Of a DNA stretch of 64,000 nucleotides, positions 52,494 to 61,448 are shown in pieces (within the stretch, counting starts at the first letter, position 1; each line of letters starts with the position of its first letter). Source of the DNA: Vibrio sp. Y2-5 (GTDB lineage: Bacteria; Pseudomonadota; Gammaproteobacteria; Enterobacterales; Vibrionaceae); assembly GCF_014596725.1 (NCBI RefSeq), contig NZ_JACVEG010000003.1, positions 62,001-126,000 of the forward strand. Direction: 5' to 3'. Under the pieces are notes generated by a model, which saw only the letters and a list, made by a program, of their open reading frames with translations, did not search any database and was not told the origin of the DNA. Made by a program: the position numbers and the translations under genes.

Positions 52494-53147
52494 TTAGCTG
52501 TAGCTTTTGCTAACATCACTATTATGTGTTTCCTTCCGCAATCCAACATTCGAAAGTTTCATAGGAACAAAGCTTGGTAACGCCTCTACTCTTTTAAGCC
52601 ACGCTTCCACGTCTGGGTAGTCAGCCAAGCTTATACCGCCCTCTGGCGCTAGCTTGATATAACTGTAGAGTGCTAAGTCAGCAATGGTCGGCGTTGTTCC
52701 TACCAGCCACTGGCGGCCATTTTGGTAGTTCTCAAGTTGTTTGAGTAATTTATAAGCTTCTTGAGTAAGTGGTTCACTGTCGATGCTTCGATTGAATATG
52801 TTCGCTGCGCGCAGTTTGGCTATTGATCCTGCGAGTCGATTCGCCGCTAGAGAGAGAAACTGCTCAATATGAGCACGCAGTTGGGGTGATTCTGGAAGCC
52901 ATTGCTGCTGTTTATCATAAACGGTGGCGAGATAAACCAAGATCGCGTTTGAATCAGCAATAACCGTGTCACCATCGACCAAAACAGGTATCTGCCCAAA
53001 GGGATTAAGTGCCAAAAATTCTGGTTGTTGATGTTCTCCAGCAGGCAAATCGACAGTAATAAGCTCAAAATTCAATTCAAGCATACTTAATAGCATGTGT
53101 GCGCGGTGAGCATGTCCCGAGAGCGGGTACCAGTATAGTTTGAGCAT
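52494..53147 (-). CDS. Glutathione S-transferase family protein
   Basis: 217 residues from ATG 53147, which follows AAGGAGAA; an upstream in-frame ATG at 53240 would add 31 unrelated residues. The N-terminal thioredoxin-like domain (KLYWYPLSGHAHRAHMLLS, FGQIPVLVDGDTVIADSNAI) contains the glutathione-binding cis-Pro and DS motif. The helical C-terminal domain follows (PTIADLALYSYIKLA). It is divergent from the LysR gene, which probably regulates it. Confidence 0.9.
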   Translation of the reverse strand: MLKLYWYPLSGHAHRAHMLLSMLELNFELITVDLPAGEHQQPEFLALNPFGQIPVLVDGDTVIADSNAILVYLATVYDKQQQWLPESPQLRAHIEQFLSLAANRLAGSIAKLRAANIFNRSIDSEPLTQEAYKLLKQLENYQNGRQWLVGTTPTIADLALYSYIKLAPEGGISLADYPDVEAWLKRVEALPSFVPMKLSNVGLRKETHNSDVSKSYS

Positions 53148-53243
53148 GGTTTTCTCCTTATCGTTTTTTACATTTAAGAACAACTTGCTAAGAAGAAAAA
53201 CCCCGCTAACATGGAATGATAATTTCCAATATGTTGACAATTT

Positions 53244-54137
53244 ATGGATACTATCGATGGAATGAGAACAGTTGTGGCAGTGATAGAGACTGGCTCTTTT
53301 ACTGCTGCTTCAGAACGTTTAGGGATATCTAAATCTCTTACTTCCAAATACGTTAATCAGGTTGAAGAGCGGCTCGGAGTTAAACTGTTTCATCGCACTA
53401 CCCGAAAGCTTTCAGTCAATCAGTCTGGTCAAGAGTACTACCTTCAAGCGCAACAGGTTTTGGCCAACCTTGATAAGCTATATCAACAACTGCACTCAAA
53501 CAATAAAGATGTCGCTGGACCTTTACGTGTAACCGCTTCTCAGGGATTTGCAGAGGAATTATTGAGCCCTCTTATTCCTGAATTTTATGCGCGCTATCCA
53601 GATATCCAGATTGATATGATTGTTACCAATCAAAAACTTAATTTGGTGGAACAAGCCATAGACATCGCTTTTCGTGCCAGTGAACTTGAGGACTCCAACT
53701 TAAAATATCGTAAGATAATGTCACTTCAAAGTTCGGTGTATGCGACTCCAGACTTAGCAAAGCAATATGAGCGTGATATTGATTTGTCACAATTGCCATG
53801 CCTTATAGATACTAACCTTCATCCCACCGCTCGTTGGCCTGTGAGCAGTTCTTCGAACCAGAGCAATAGCGGTAATAGTCTTGCCGTTCACGCCATTTTC
53901 AAAAGCAACAGTCCAAGGATGATCCGTCAATTGACACTATCTGCCGTCGGAGCTAGCTATCAACCCGATATTATCGCCGCACCTTATGTGAAAAAGGGAC
54001 TACTGAAAAAGCTTGATGTCGGTTTCAAGCCTCTTGAGTATCCGTTGAACGCTCTCTACCGTGGAGGTGACTACCAGCCTGAACGAGTGAAAGTCTTTTT
54101 AGACTTTGTTACTGAAAAATTTGGCAAGTTCAAGTAA
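53244..54137 (+). CDS. LysR-family transcriptional regulator
   Basis: 297 residues, CrgA/AaeR-like subgroup. HTH: FTAASERLGISKSLTSKYVN, with LFHRTTRKLSVNQSG following. The effector domain starts near residue 90 (GPLRVTASQGFAEE). It is divergent from the GST gene with about 100 bases between starts, so it is likely its activator or repressor. Confidence 0.9.
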   Translation: MDTIDGMRTVVAVIETGSFTAASERLGISKSLTSKYVNQVEERLGVKLFHRTTRKLSVNQSGQEYYLQAQQVLANLDKLYQQLHSNNKDVAGPLRVTASQGFAEELLSPLIPEFYARYPDIQIDMIVTNQKLNLVEQAIDIAFRASELEDSNLKYRKIMSLQSSVYATPDLAKQYERDIDLSQLPCLIDTNLHPTARWPVSSSSNQSNSGNSLAVHAIFKSNSPRMIRQLTLSAVGASYQPDIIAAPYVKKGLLKKLDVGFKPLEYPLNALYRGGDYQPERVKVFLDFVTEKFGKFK

Positions 54138-54143
54138 CAATAT

Positions 54144-54270
54144 TTAAATACAAGTGTTTATCTTGGTCTCTAGAATCTTATCAATTACGTTCTCAAAAGC
54201 TCGAACTAGTCTTGGTTCAAAATGGCTACCAGCGTCGTCTCATATTTTTTGAATGGCTTTTTCTGTTGTT
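54144..54270 (-). pseudogene. Remnant of an HD-GYP domain C-terminus
   Basis: On the minus strand the frame ending at stop 54144-54146 reads DDAGSHFEPRLVRAFENV, then IDKILETK. This is the diagnostic tail of HD-GYP c-di-GMP phosphodiesterases (G-T/S-HFDPxLVxAF). An in-frame TGA separates it from upstream codons that also fit (TTEKAIQKI). The rest of the domain is gone, replaced by the esterase gene region. Confidence 0.65.
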
Positions 54271-54340
54271 CAAAGGCATTTTTACTGTACATACATACAC
54301 TAGTGGCGCACAATTATTGAAAATAATTGAGTGTCCATAG

Positions 54341-55294
54341 GTGGTATCAGTGCTTAACCAATTAGAACCGGGAATCAGAGAGTTGGTCGAGGGTTTCATT
54401 GCTGAAGGAAAGCAATGTCCTTCGACTTTTGATATCGATAGTAGAAGGGCTGGTTACTTATCTAGCACCGCTTTATCTGGCAGTAGTCCTGAGATGTTTG
54501 AAGAGTTCATTGATGAGCTTAACGGAACTACAGTCAAAATATACAAGCCAAATAACACAATGGGTTTACCCATTACTATCTATTTCCATGGTGGCTGTTT
54601 TATCAGTGGAGGATTTAAAACTCACGAACAGCAATTGAGACAGATAGCAAGTTTATCTAACAGCATAGTTATCTGTATTCAATATCGTTTAGCGCCCGAA
54701 CATTGTTATCCAGCAGCGCATGACGACGTATACCATGCAGTGCTTGCAATAAAAAAGTTCGCAAGCAAATGCGGTGGTGATACAAACAGGATTATTTTCG
54801 TTGGAGATAGCGCTGGAGGACAATTAGCCTTAACTACATCTATACGTTTAAAACAACACCAAAACTGGCTTCCTAAAAAGCAAATATTGATTTATCCAAT
54901 GCTGGATCCCTTCGGAAAATCGGTTAGTTACATCGAAAACGGTACAGACTACGTTATAACAGCGGATATGCTGCTTTCGGGGTTTGCAATGTACACCGCT
55001 AACATGGAAAAAGACTCGATTAATCAAAATCCAGAGCTTAACCCACTTGCATTTGCAGATTTTAACGGACTACCACCAACCTACATTATTACGGCAGAGT
55101 TTGATCCTTTAAGAGATGAAGGCGAGCAATGTTATAAACAATTACTCAATGCTGGGGTAGAAGCATATTGTGAACGGTACTTAGGTGTTATCCACGGATT
55201 CCATCAATTATCGGGAGTAAGTGAAAGTGCTAGGCGCTGTCTTCGAAATATTTCCGATGAGATTAAGCAAACAACAAAATCGTTTAGTAGTTAA
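54341..55294 (+). CDS. Alpha/beta hydrolase, hormone-sensitive lipase-like
   Basis: A 317-residue esterase of the HSL/family IV type. Oxyanion-hole motif HGG (83-85, in YFHGGCFISGG), nucleophile Ser157 in GDSAGGQ, Asp in AEFDPLRDEG and His in VIHGFHQ complete the triad. The start is GTG at 54341 with no strong ribosome binding site; GTG 54350 is an alternative. The substrate is unknown. It stands alone in a patchy region with gene remnants on both sides. Confidence 0.87.
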   Translation: MVSVLNQLEPGIRELVEGFIAEGKQCPSTFDIDSRRAGYLSSTALSGSSPEMFEEFIDELNGTTVKIYKPNNTMGLPITIYFHGGCFISGGFKTHEQQLRQIASLSNSIVICIQYRLAPEHCYPAAHDDVYHAVLAIKKFASKCGGDTNRIIFVGDSAGGQLALTTSIRLKQHQNWLPKKQILIYPMLDPFGKSVSYIENGTDYVITADMLLSGFAMYTANMEKDSINQNPELNPLAFADFNGLPPTYIITAEFDPLRDEGEQCYKQLLNAGVEAYCERYLGVIHGFHQLSGVSESARRCLRNISDEIKQTTKSFSS

Positions 55295-55444
55295 TTATTG
55301 ACCATAGTTTCAAGCAGTGATGACAGGAACACTTATGCCCTTTCATTACTAACTCGAAATTTGAGGCAGCCTTCTTTGGGTATGAATTGACCTACTTTTT
55401 CTAATAACGGAATATAGCTGTATTAAATTAGGGGGCTTAAAAGG

Positions 55445-55903
55445 ATGTACTTAAGAAAAGCCAAGGTATCTGAGTTAGACATCGTCTATTCAATGGGGTT
55501 TGATGTTTGGAATGATGGTCAACCTTTTGAGGAATACTTAACTGATTGCCGGAACAGCAAAAAATATCAATCTGGCAATTGGTATGTGCTAGTCGCAGGT
55601 GAGCAGCTTGTCTCTTCCCTCATCGTCTATAGTGGTCTCTTTGGTCTCAAAGAAGGGAGCTTTGGCATTGGTTCGTTTGCAACGATTTTTGAGCAACGAA
55701 ACAAGGGCTATGGCTCGACGTTGATAAACTTGGTTAAAAGAGAGCTGTTCAAGAATCCAAGTTGTAAATCAATTTACTTGCACAGTGATATTGAGCGTCA
55801 GTATTACGAGAATCTTGGTTTTGTCAGTGTTAATGGCTCAGACTGCATGTGTGCAGTAAAAGAAGGTTCGATGATTGAAAGTTCAATACCAGATTACTTT
55901 TAA
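55445..55903 (+). CDS. GNAT family N-acetyltransferase
   Basis: A 152-residue single GNAT domain. The acetyl-CoA loop is EQRNKGYGSTLINLVKRE, preceded by beta4 (GSFGIGSFATIF) and followed by the C-terminal YYENLGFVSV motif. The substrate is unknown. It is the first of two consecutive GNAT genes that differ clearly in sequence, so it is not a recent duplicate. Confidence 0.83.
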   Translation: MYLRKAKVSELDIVYSMGFDVWNDGQPFEEYLTDCRNSKKYQSGNWYVLVAGEQLVSSLIVYSGLFGLKEGSFGIGSFATIFEQRNKGYGSTLINLVKRELFKNPSCKSIYLHSDIERQYYENLGFVSVNGSDCMCAVKEGSMIESSIPDYF

Positions 55904-55947
55904 TCCTTAGTTTATAGATATAGTTTCAAATTAATCAGAGCGTCCTG

Positions 55948-56424
55948 ATGAACATGAAAATCAACTTAGTACCAGTAAAAAACCAAGAGTTCGATACTTT
56001 GTTTTCTGTTGTGAAACAAGGACTTTACTCGCACGTTGATACCGTCTTTGGTTGGTGTGATGACTTTCAGCGTGAACGTTTGATAAATGAATATGATCCT
56101 CATTGGTTTAATTGGATTTATGTTGAAGAAATGTGCGTTGGCATGCTTTGTTTTAAGCCTTATGAAGATGCAATCCATGTACATATGCTCGTTATTTTTC
56201 CAGAGTTTCAAAAGAGGAAATTCGGTGAAAAGGTTATGAAGCATGTGCATGAAATAGCTAGGAAGCAAAATCGAAATCAGGTGACGCTATCAAGCTTTGT
56301 GTGTAATGAATCCGCGACAAAGTTCTATAAATCACTTGGCTATCAGGTGATGCCAGATAGTGACGAAAACTTCCTTTCTTTGGCATTTAAGGTTGATTTC
56401 CACAAGCCATCACACAAAAGTTAG
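55948..56424 (+). CDS. GNAT family N-acetyltransferase
   Basis: A 158-residue GNAT domain. The acetyl-CoA loop appears as PEFQKRKFGEKVMKHVHEI; the C-terminal FYKSLGYQVMPDSDENFLSL is typical. Many similar proteins act on amino groups of antibiotics or small peptides, but nothing specifies the target. The start is ATG 55948, with ATG 55954 close behind. Confidence 0.82.
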   Translation: MNMKINLVPVKNQEFDTLFSVVKQGLYSHVDTVFGWCDDFQRERLINEYDPHWFNWIYVEEMCVGMLCFKPYEDAIHVHMLVIFPEFQKRKFGEKVMKHVHEIARKQNRNQVTLSSFVCNESATKFYKSLGYQVMPDSDENFLSLAFKVDFHKPSHKS

Positions 56425-56444
56425 TTGAATCCAGTGATTCTATC

Positions 56445-56777
56445 ATGAGTGCTGCCAGCGAAATATCGCTGGCGGATGCTCAGATGGCGGATGTTATGGT
56501 AATTACTTCCGATGAATCAACATCAGCAGCCGTTCATATTGAGCGCGGTCGTGGTGTGGTGACCTCCTCCCACGCCAGTATTGATTCATTAGTCGACAAT
56601 ATTGAAATGGCAATGACCAAAGCAGAAGAGTTGGAGAAAAACTCAGAAGCCATATCATCGGTTCTGGAAATCATTCGTGGTATTGCAGAACAAACCGACT
56701 GCGTTGATAGAGCGTCTAAAGAGATTCACCAACAGTTTAACGATCTCAATAGTGTTTATCTTGAACTGAACAACTAG
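56445..56777 (+). pseudogene. Remnant of a methyl-accepting chemotaxis protein with the signalling core deleted
   Basis: A 110-codon frame reading like an MCP cytoplasmic domain: methylation-helix-like sequence (AEELEKNSEAISSVLEIIRG), then IAEQTD where the universally conserved hairpin tip should begin (normally [21 protein letters not shown]). It jumps directly to a C-terminal helix (VDRASKEIHQQFNDLNS). The highly conserved CheA/CheW-binding tip and a long stretch of both arms are missing. No membrane or ligand domain precedes it. It is almost certainly non-functional. Confidence 0.7.
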
Positions 56778-57198
56778 GTTTTTAAGTTTCGAGTCTGAGT
56801 AAATTCTATAGAAATAAACAATCGAAATTTGGAAGATTTACTACTCTGCACATATACACGTCGTTTAATGTCTCATTACTGATCGTTGTCGCTCCTTAGC
56901 AAAAGTGACAGCAAAGGAACGTATAGATGGAAAAATAAACCAGCGAACCAATTCTGCGAACGCCAATGAATCTCCCCCTACACTTTTAGCAATCCGAACA
57001 ATATCAAAAAATATCAAACACTTAAAAACATTTTCTTTGATTTCATACTGTTAGGTGTCCCTTTAAGTTCAGAAACCCAGGAACTGTGATTGCACTAATG
57101 ATTAAACACTCAACAGTTGACTAATTGGTCACTTTTTGTGCTATAAAGGTGCCGACGTTACTTCCATCGGGTATGCGGAAGTAAGAAGGAGTAGATTT
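56778..57198 (+). other. Gap before the second NlpI-like gene
   Basis: A 421-base gap without a gene. It contains a RutR-like operator at 57117-57132 overlapping a candidate promoter; the rest shows no recognisable feature. Confidence 0.45.
57117..57132. promoter_or_regulatory. RutR-like operator in the NlpI-like gene promoter
   Basis: The sequence TTGACTAATTGGTCAC matches the RutR consensus at 12 of 14 fixed positions. TTGACT is a good -35 box, with CTATAA or TATAAA (57141 and 57142) as -10 at 18-19 bases. It is followed by the same CTTTTTG tract as the binding-protein operator at 40663. Confidence 0.55.
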
Positions 57199-58134
57199 AT
57201 GTTTAAACAGTTCGGCTTTCTGTGTGTAAGTATTGTTGCTATTACTGGGTGTAATCCGGTCGGTTCAGTCGATACACTTGTTAATACAACAGTCGCTGCC
57301 CAGCAAGAGAGCTATCCTGCCATGGCAGTCCCTTTACAGCCGAATGCATTGGCAGAAAACAATATCGCAGAGCTGACCCAACTCCTGTCTGGAGACAAAG
57401 TTAAAACTGACGATAAAGCCCAGATATACCTAGATCGTGGTCGTTATTACGACAGTATGGGCTTAAGAGACCTTGCCAGAATGGATTATTTTAAATCATT
57501 AGAAATTAATCCAAGACAAGCCGATGTTTATAACTTACTCGGTATGTACTATACGCAAATCGGTAAATTTGATACGGCATATCAAGCTTTCGATTCAACC
57601 ATCGAACTTGACCCTTCAAATTTAAGCGCCGTATTTAATCGAGCTGTTGCTCAGTACTATGGTAAAAGACCTGATCTCGCATTAGAAGACATGAGAACTT
57701 ACTACGAAAGTAATCCTAGTGACCCTTTCAGCGCATTATGGCTCTATATCATTGAATCTGAGTCAGATAAAAATGCTGCTCTTACCCGACTAAAATCAAC
57801 TTATGAAAACAAAACAGACCAATGGGAATGGATGCTAGTAGGCATTATATTAAATGAGGTAAGTGAAGAAGATATCTCAAATTATATTGTCAACAGCACA
57901 GTAAACAATACCGTGATGGCACAAAAGTTCACCGAAGCATACTTTTATTTAGGTAAGAACTATATGGCCAATGGCGATATTAAAAGAGCGCTATGTGTTT
58001 ATAAGCTTGCTTTATCATTAAACGTATTCAACTTTAGTGAACACAGCTATTCTTTATTAGAATTGGACAGGATTTCTGATAAGTTTAAATCTGAAAGTAA
58101 AAATGGCAAGCAAGACAAATTTGTTTATCGTTAA
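57199..58134 (+). CDS. NlpI-like TPR lipoprotein (second copy type)
   Basis: A 311-residue outer-membrane lipoprotein homologous to NlpI, the adaptor that in E. coli brings peptidoglycan hydrolases and the protease Prc together. The lipobox ITGC puts the lipidated Cys at residue 18. TPR units run from about residue 73 (AQIYLDRGRYYDSMGLRDLA, YNLLGMYYTQIGKFDTAYQA). The C-terminal YFYLGKNYMANGDIKRAL matches the NlpI tail. ATG 57199 follows AAGGAG; the upstream ATG 57136 would bury the lipobox. Canonical nlpI lies next to pnp, which is absent here, so this is probably a paralogue. Confidence 0.85.
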   Translation: MFKQFGFLCVSIVAITGCNPVGSVDTLVNTTVAAQQESYPAMAVPLQPNALAENNIAELTQLLSGDKVKTDDKAQIYLDRGRYYDSMGLRDLARMDYFKSLEINPRQADVYNLLGMYYTQIGKFDTAYQAFDSTIELDPSNLSAVFNRAVAQYYGKRPDLALEDMRTYYESNPSDPFSALWLYIIESESDKNAALTRLKSTYENKTDQWEWMLVGIILNEVSEEDISNYIVNSTVNNTVMAQKFTEAYFYLGKNYMANGDIKRALCVYKLALSLNVFNFSEHSYSLLELDRISDKFKSESKNGKQDKFVYR

Positions 58135-58184
58135 TAGATTACCGTTAATATTAATCGATATAAATTCTCGAAAAGAAATACTGA

Positions 58185-58215
58185 AAAGGTGATTAACAAT
58201 AATCACCTTTATTTC
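58185..58215. terminator. Terminator after the NlpI-like gene
   Basis: The stem AAAGGTGATTA with TAATCACCTTT (58185-58195, 58200-58210) has a 4-base loop and an AT-rich tail on both strands. Confidence 0.75.
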
Positions 58216-58317
58216 AGCATAGTAATCAACTAAGTATGTATTCACTATAATGTACTTCTCGATATAGATAATAACTATATATTCACTGTATCAAACAGAT
58301 CTGAGATTTAAGTTAAA

Positions 58318-58662
58318 TTAATTATCTGAAATTGCTTTGTAGTTGTAATCGACTTCTACAATCGCACGATACTGCATAGCGTCTCTGCTTGCTGGAAACT
58401 CCTCTATTTTTACTTGTGCACTTTCAACAACCATAGTGCCGCCAATTACTGTATCTCCGGTTGTGTTTAGTTTCCATCGTAAATCGCTGTCGCTGGCTGT
58501 TTCTAGAGCTTCATACATGTTGAAGCCAGCATCGATTGCTTCTTGTTTGGAAGCAAACGCGTCGGAATACAAAGTTGCATCTCTATGAATAGTTTCACGG
58601 GGTCCTGCTGTAGCGGTAAACGCAACTAGCATAGAGCATGCTAAGGTGATTAACGCTTTCAT
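58318..58662 (-). CDS. DUF3316-like small secreted protein
   Basis: 114 residues with a clear Sec signal peptide (LITLACSMLVAFTATA, cut before GPRET). The mature part resembles the DUF3316 family common in vibrios (SKQEAIDAGFNMYEALETA, YRAIVEVDYNY), predicted to be a small periplasmic beta-rich protein. The function is unknown. It is followed upstream by the long AT-rich gap. Confidence 0.72.
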   Translation of the reverse strand: MKALITLACSMLVAFTATAGPRETIHRDATLYSDAFASKQEAIDAGFNMYEALETASDSDLRWKLNTTGDTVIGGTMVVESAQVKIEEFPASRDAMQYRAIVEVDYNYKAISDN

Positions 58663-59442
58663 AATATTTCCTTACAATGAACTAACCAATGAAAGTATCG
58701 TAAGTAGTATTGGTACTTGCTTTACCTTCCCATTACCAAGAAATTTAGCAACTTACAGATCATATAAATAAATTCCTATGGTAAATGTAAGCCAAGGTAT
58801 TGTTGGTCATACACCTATACTTTAGTAGTAAAATGATTTAGATCAAGTTTAATAAATATAATTATTGGTAAAAGAAAGTAAATTTTAAATCAAAAAACCA
58901 CCTGTTATATGAAAATAAAAACCAACAAAATAAAAACAACCTAATAAACATATTGTTATATATAAAAACATATGAATATGAAGTATAAGAACTAATATAG
59001 ACATATTTAACAATAACATACTAAAATATCTTTAAATTTTCTATCATAATTAAGTAGTTATATTGATATTATTCGGTTATATATAAAACTCACTCTGATA
59101 ACAATTAATTTATATTATTAATCAATGGCTAATACGTATCCTAAAATTTATACTAACGACTTATGGTTATTTATGAAGGTAAATATTGGTCTTCTAATAA
59201 CTTATTTTCATATAAGATCCTCAAACCTAAACCGTTTCCTCCATACATCATCCACTACGTGCCTATGTTAGAAGCTAATGATGTACTCAATTTTATAGAC
59301 GACCTCGAGATCGAATGTCGTTTCAGCTATTGAGCAAACTTCATCGCCATCCTGTTTAAGTTCATAACCATCTGAATTTTATAAACTAAATAGAAATCAA
59401 AACAGCTCCTTTTCGGAGCTGATCAGTCACTCATTGATCTGA
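58663..59442. other. 780-base very AT-rich non-coding gap
   Basis: From about 58800 to 59200 the sequence is almost entirely A and T with many ATATA and AATAAT runs and no open frame that looks coding. Only the far left (DUF3316 promoter) and the far right (a terminator at 59396-59421) have evident roles. No attachment site, tRNA or recombinase was found. Confidence 0.5.
59396..59421 (-). terminator. Terminator of the thiolase operon
   Basis: On the minus strand CAGCTCCGAAAAGGAGCTG forms a 7-bp stem followed by TTTTGATTT; on the plus strand the arms are 59403-59409 and 59415-59421. Confidence 0.75.
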
Positions 59443-60654
59443 TTAGTTAGGATTTTCTAGAACCAGCGCGGTTCCCATTCCACCACCAATACATAGAGAA
59501 GCGAGTCCAAACTTAGATTGAGAACGCAGCATTTCATAGATTAAGGTTGTGACTATTCTCCCACCTGAAGCGCCAATTGGATGCCCCAAAGCAATAGCCC
59601 CACCATTCACATTGACGCGTTCTTCAAACCAATTTGATTCAAGATTGTATTGTTGAGCAAGGCTTTTCATAACACCGATAGCTTGCGCCGCGAAGGCTTC
59701 GTTAAGCTCCACTTTATCAATATCCGAAAGATTGAGCTTCGCTCGGTTTAACGCCTGTTTAATCGCAGGTACAGGCCCTAAGCCCATGACTTCTGGATCT
59801 ACGCCGCCCTGACCTGTGGATACCACTTCCACTAACGGGTTCAATCCGTATTGTTTCACTGCACTCTCACTTGCCACGACAAGAGCAAATGCTCCATCGT
59901 TAATACCGGAAGCGTTGCCTGCAGTTACAGAGCCTTCTTTTTCAAATGCGGGACGAAGATGAGAAAGCGATTCTAACGTCGTATTAAAACGAGGATGTTC
60001 ATCCACTTCTACCGTAATGCTTCCTTTGCGCGTTTTGATTTCAAGCGGGATGATCTCTTGACTAAAGCGCCCTGTTTTTATTGCGGCTTCCGCTTTATGT
60101 TGGCTGGCTAAAGCAAACTTATCCTGTTCTTCACGGCTAATTGAATACTGCTTAGCAATGTTTTCAGCTGTTATGCCCATATGAATGCCGCTGAAAGCAT
60201 CCGTTAATCCATCTTTTAATATGGTGTCGATGGCAGAGAAGTCGCCCATTTTGTTACCTGAACGCAGGTTGCCATTCATGACAAAGGGCGCATTACTCAT
60301 ACTCTCCATTCCCGTGGCAACAACTATTTCTGCATCACCAGATCGAATGGCATTCACTGCATTCAATATGGATTTCATGCCACTACCACAGATCATATTT
60401 AACGTATAAGCGGGCTTTTCTGCGGGAATACCAGCCTGAATAGCAGCCTGACGCCCGACACCTTGTCCTTGTCCTGCACTGAGCACATTTGCAGCGATCA
60501 CCTCGTCCACCCTTTCAGGTGCTACTCCTGCCTGTTGCAATGCGGCTTTAATGGTCGCAGAACCTAGCTCCACTGCTGACAATGGCGCTAAGCTTCCCAA
60601 AAATGAGCCTATCGCCGTACGTTTAGCTGCAACAATATAAACTTTGTTTTCCAT
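59443..60654 (-). CDS. Acetyl-CoA C-acetyltransferase (thiolase)
   Basis: Condenses or cleaves acetoacetyl-CoA. It has 403 residues from ATG 60654 (an upstream ATG at 60669 adds five). The acyl-accepting Cys is in [10 protein letters not shown] (about residue 88), the catalytic His in [18 protein letters not shown] and the second Cys in [11 protein letters not shown]. It is the third gene of a CoA-transferase/reductase/thiolase operon and closely follows the SDR gene (16 bases). Confidence 0.92.
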   Translation of the reverse strand: MENKVYIVAAKRTAIGSFLGSLAPLSAVELGSATIKAALQQAGVAPERVDEVIAANVLSAGQGQGVGRQAAIQAGIPAEKPAYTLNMICGSGMKSILNAVNAIRSGDAEIVVATGMESMSNAPFVMNGNLRSGNKMGDFSAIDTILKDGLTDAFSGIHMGITAENIAKQYSISREEQDKFALASQHKAEAAIKTGRFSQEIIPLEIKTRKGSITVEVDEHPRFNTTLESLSHLRPAFEKEGSVTAGNASGINDGAFALVVASESAVKQYGLNPLVEVVSTGQGGVDPEVMGLGPVPAIKQALNRAKLNLSDIDKVELNEAFAAQAIGVMKSLAQQYNLESNWFEERVNVNGGAIALGHPIGASGGRIVTTLIYEMLRSQSKFGLASLCIGGGMGTALVLENPN

Positions 60655-60669
60655 AACTTCGTTTCCCAA

Positions 60670-61404
60670 TTAGAGCACCAGTCCACCGTCGATTTTTAGC
60701 ACTTGTCCAGTAATGAAACTCGACTTATCACTGGCTAAAAACTCTACGCCGTTAGCGATGTCCTCAGTGGTTCCCATACGCCCTAGCGGTGTTTTCTGTT
60801 TCATCATATTGAGAACTTTTTCAGGAAGATCCGCCGTCATCGGCGTTTCAATAAAGCCCGGTGCTACACAGTTTGATCTGACCTGTGCGCCTTTACGTGC
60901 AAACTCTTTCGCCCAACTCTTACTCATAGCAATAACGCCACCTTTGGTCGCTGCGTAGTTGCTTTGGCCTATGTTTCCGTCTGTACCCACGACAGAAGAC
61001 ATGGTCACAATTGAGCCATAGTTGTTTTCCATCATTAAAGGAGCAACCGCTTGAGTAACGTTGAATACCCCTTTTAAGTTGACATCAATAACTAAATCCC
61101 AATCCGCTTCTGTCATTTTGTCGATAAGCGCGTCTCGCGTAACGCCGGCATTATTGACGAGTACGTCTACTCGCCCGAACTGGGCTTGAATGCTGGTAAC
61201 GAGCTCGGCTATTGCGGCTCTGTCACAGATATTAATGGTGACAGGAACCACGCGCTCCATGTGACAATACGCTTCCATCAAAGCCTTATCATTCATATCT
61301 AATGCGTAGACCATTTCAGCACCCTGAGTATAAAAGCGCTCAACAACCGCTTTACCGATTCCTTGAGCTGCACCGGTGACAATACATACCTTGTTTTGAA
61401 ACAT
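60670..61404 (-). CDS. Acetoacetyl-CoA reductase-like SDR (FabG/PhaB type)
   Basis: A 244-residue short-chain dehydrogenase. The cofactor loop TGAAQGIGKAV (9-19), NNAG, catalytic Ser in VTMSSVVGTDG and Tyr-x3-Lys in NYAATKGG are present; the C-terminus KIDGGLVL is family-typical. FabG and PhaB cannot be separated by eye; the thiolase neighbour favours acetoacetyl-CoA / 3-hydroxybutyryl-CoA interconversion. Confidence 0.88.
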   Translation of the reverse strand: MFQNKVCIVTGAAQGIGKAVVERFYTQGAEMVYALDMNDKALMEAYCHMERVVPVTINICDRAAIAELVTSIQAQFGRVDVLVNNAGVTRDALIDKMTEADWDLVIDVNLKGVFNVTQAVAPLMMENNYGSIVTMSSVVGTDGNIGQSNYAATKGGVIAMSKSWAKEFARKGAQVRSNCVAPGFIETPMTADLPEKVLNMMKQKTPLGRMGTTEDIANGVEFLASDKSSFITGQVLKIDGGLVL

Positions 61405-61448
61405 AGTTACTGACCTTTCTTTTATCTTTTTTATTGAAATATAGGGAT

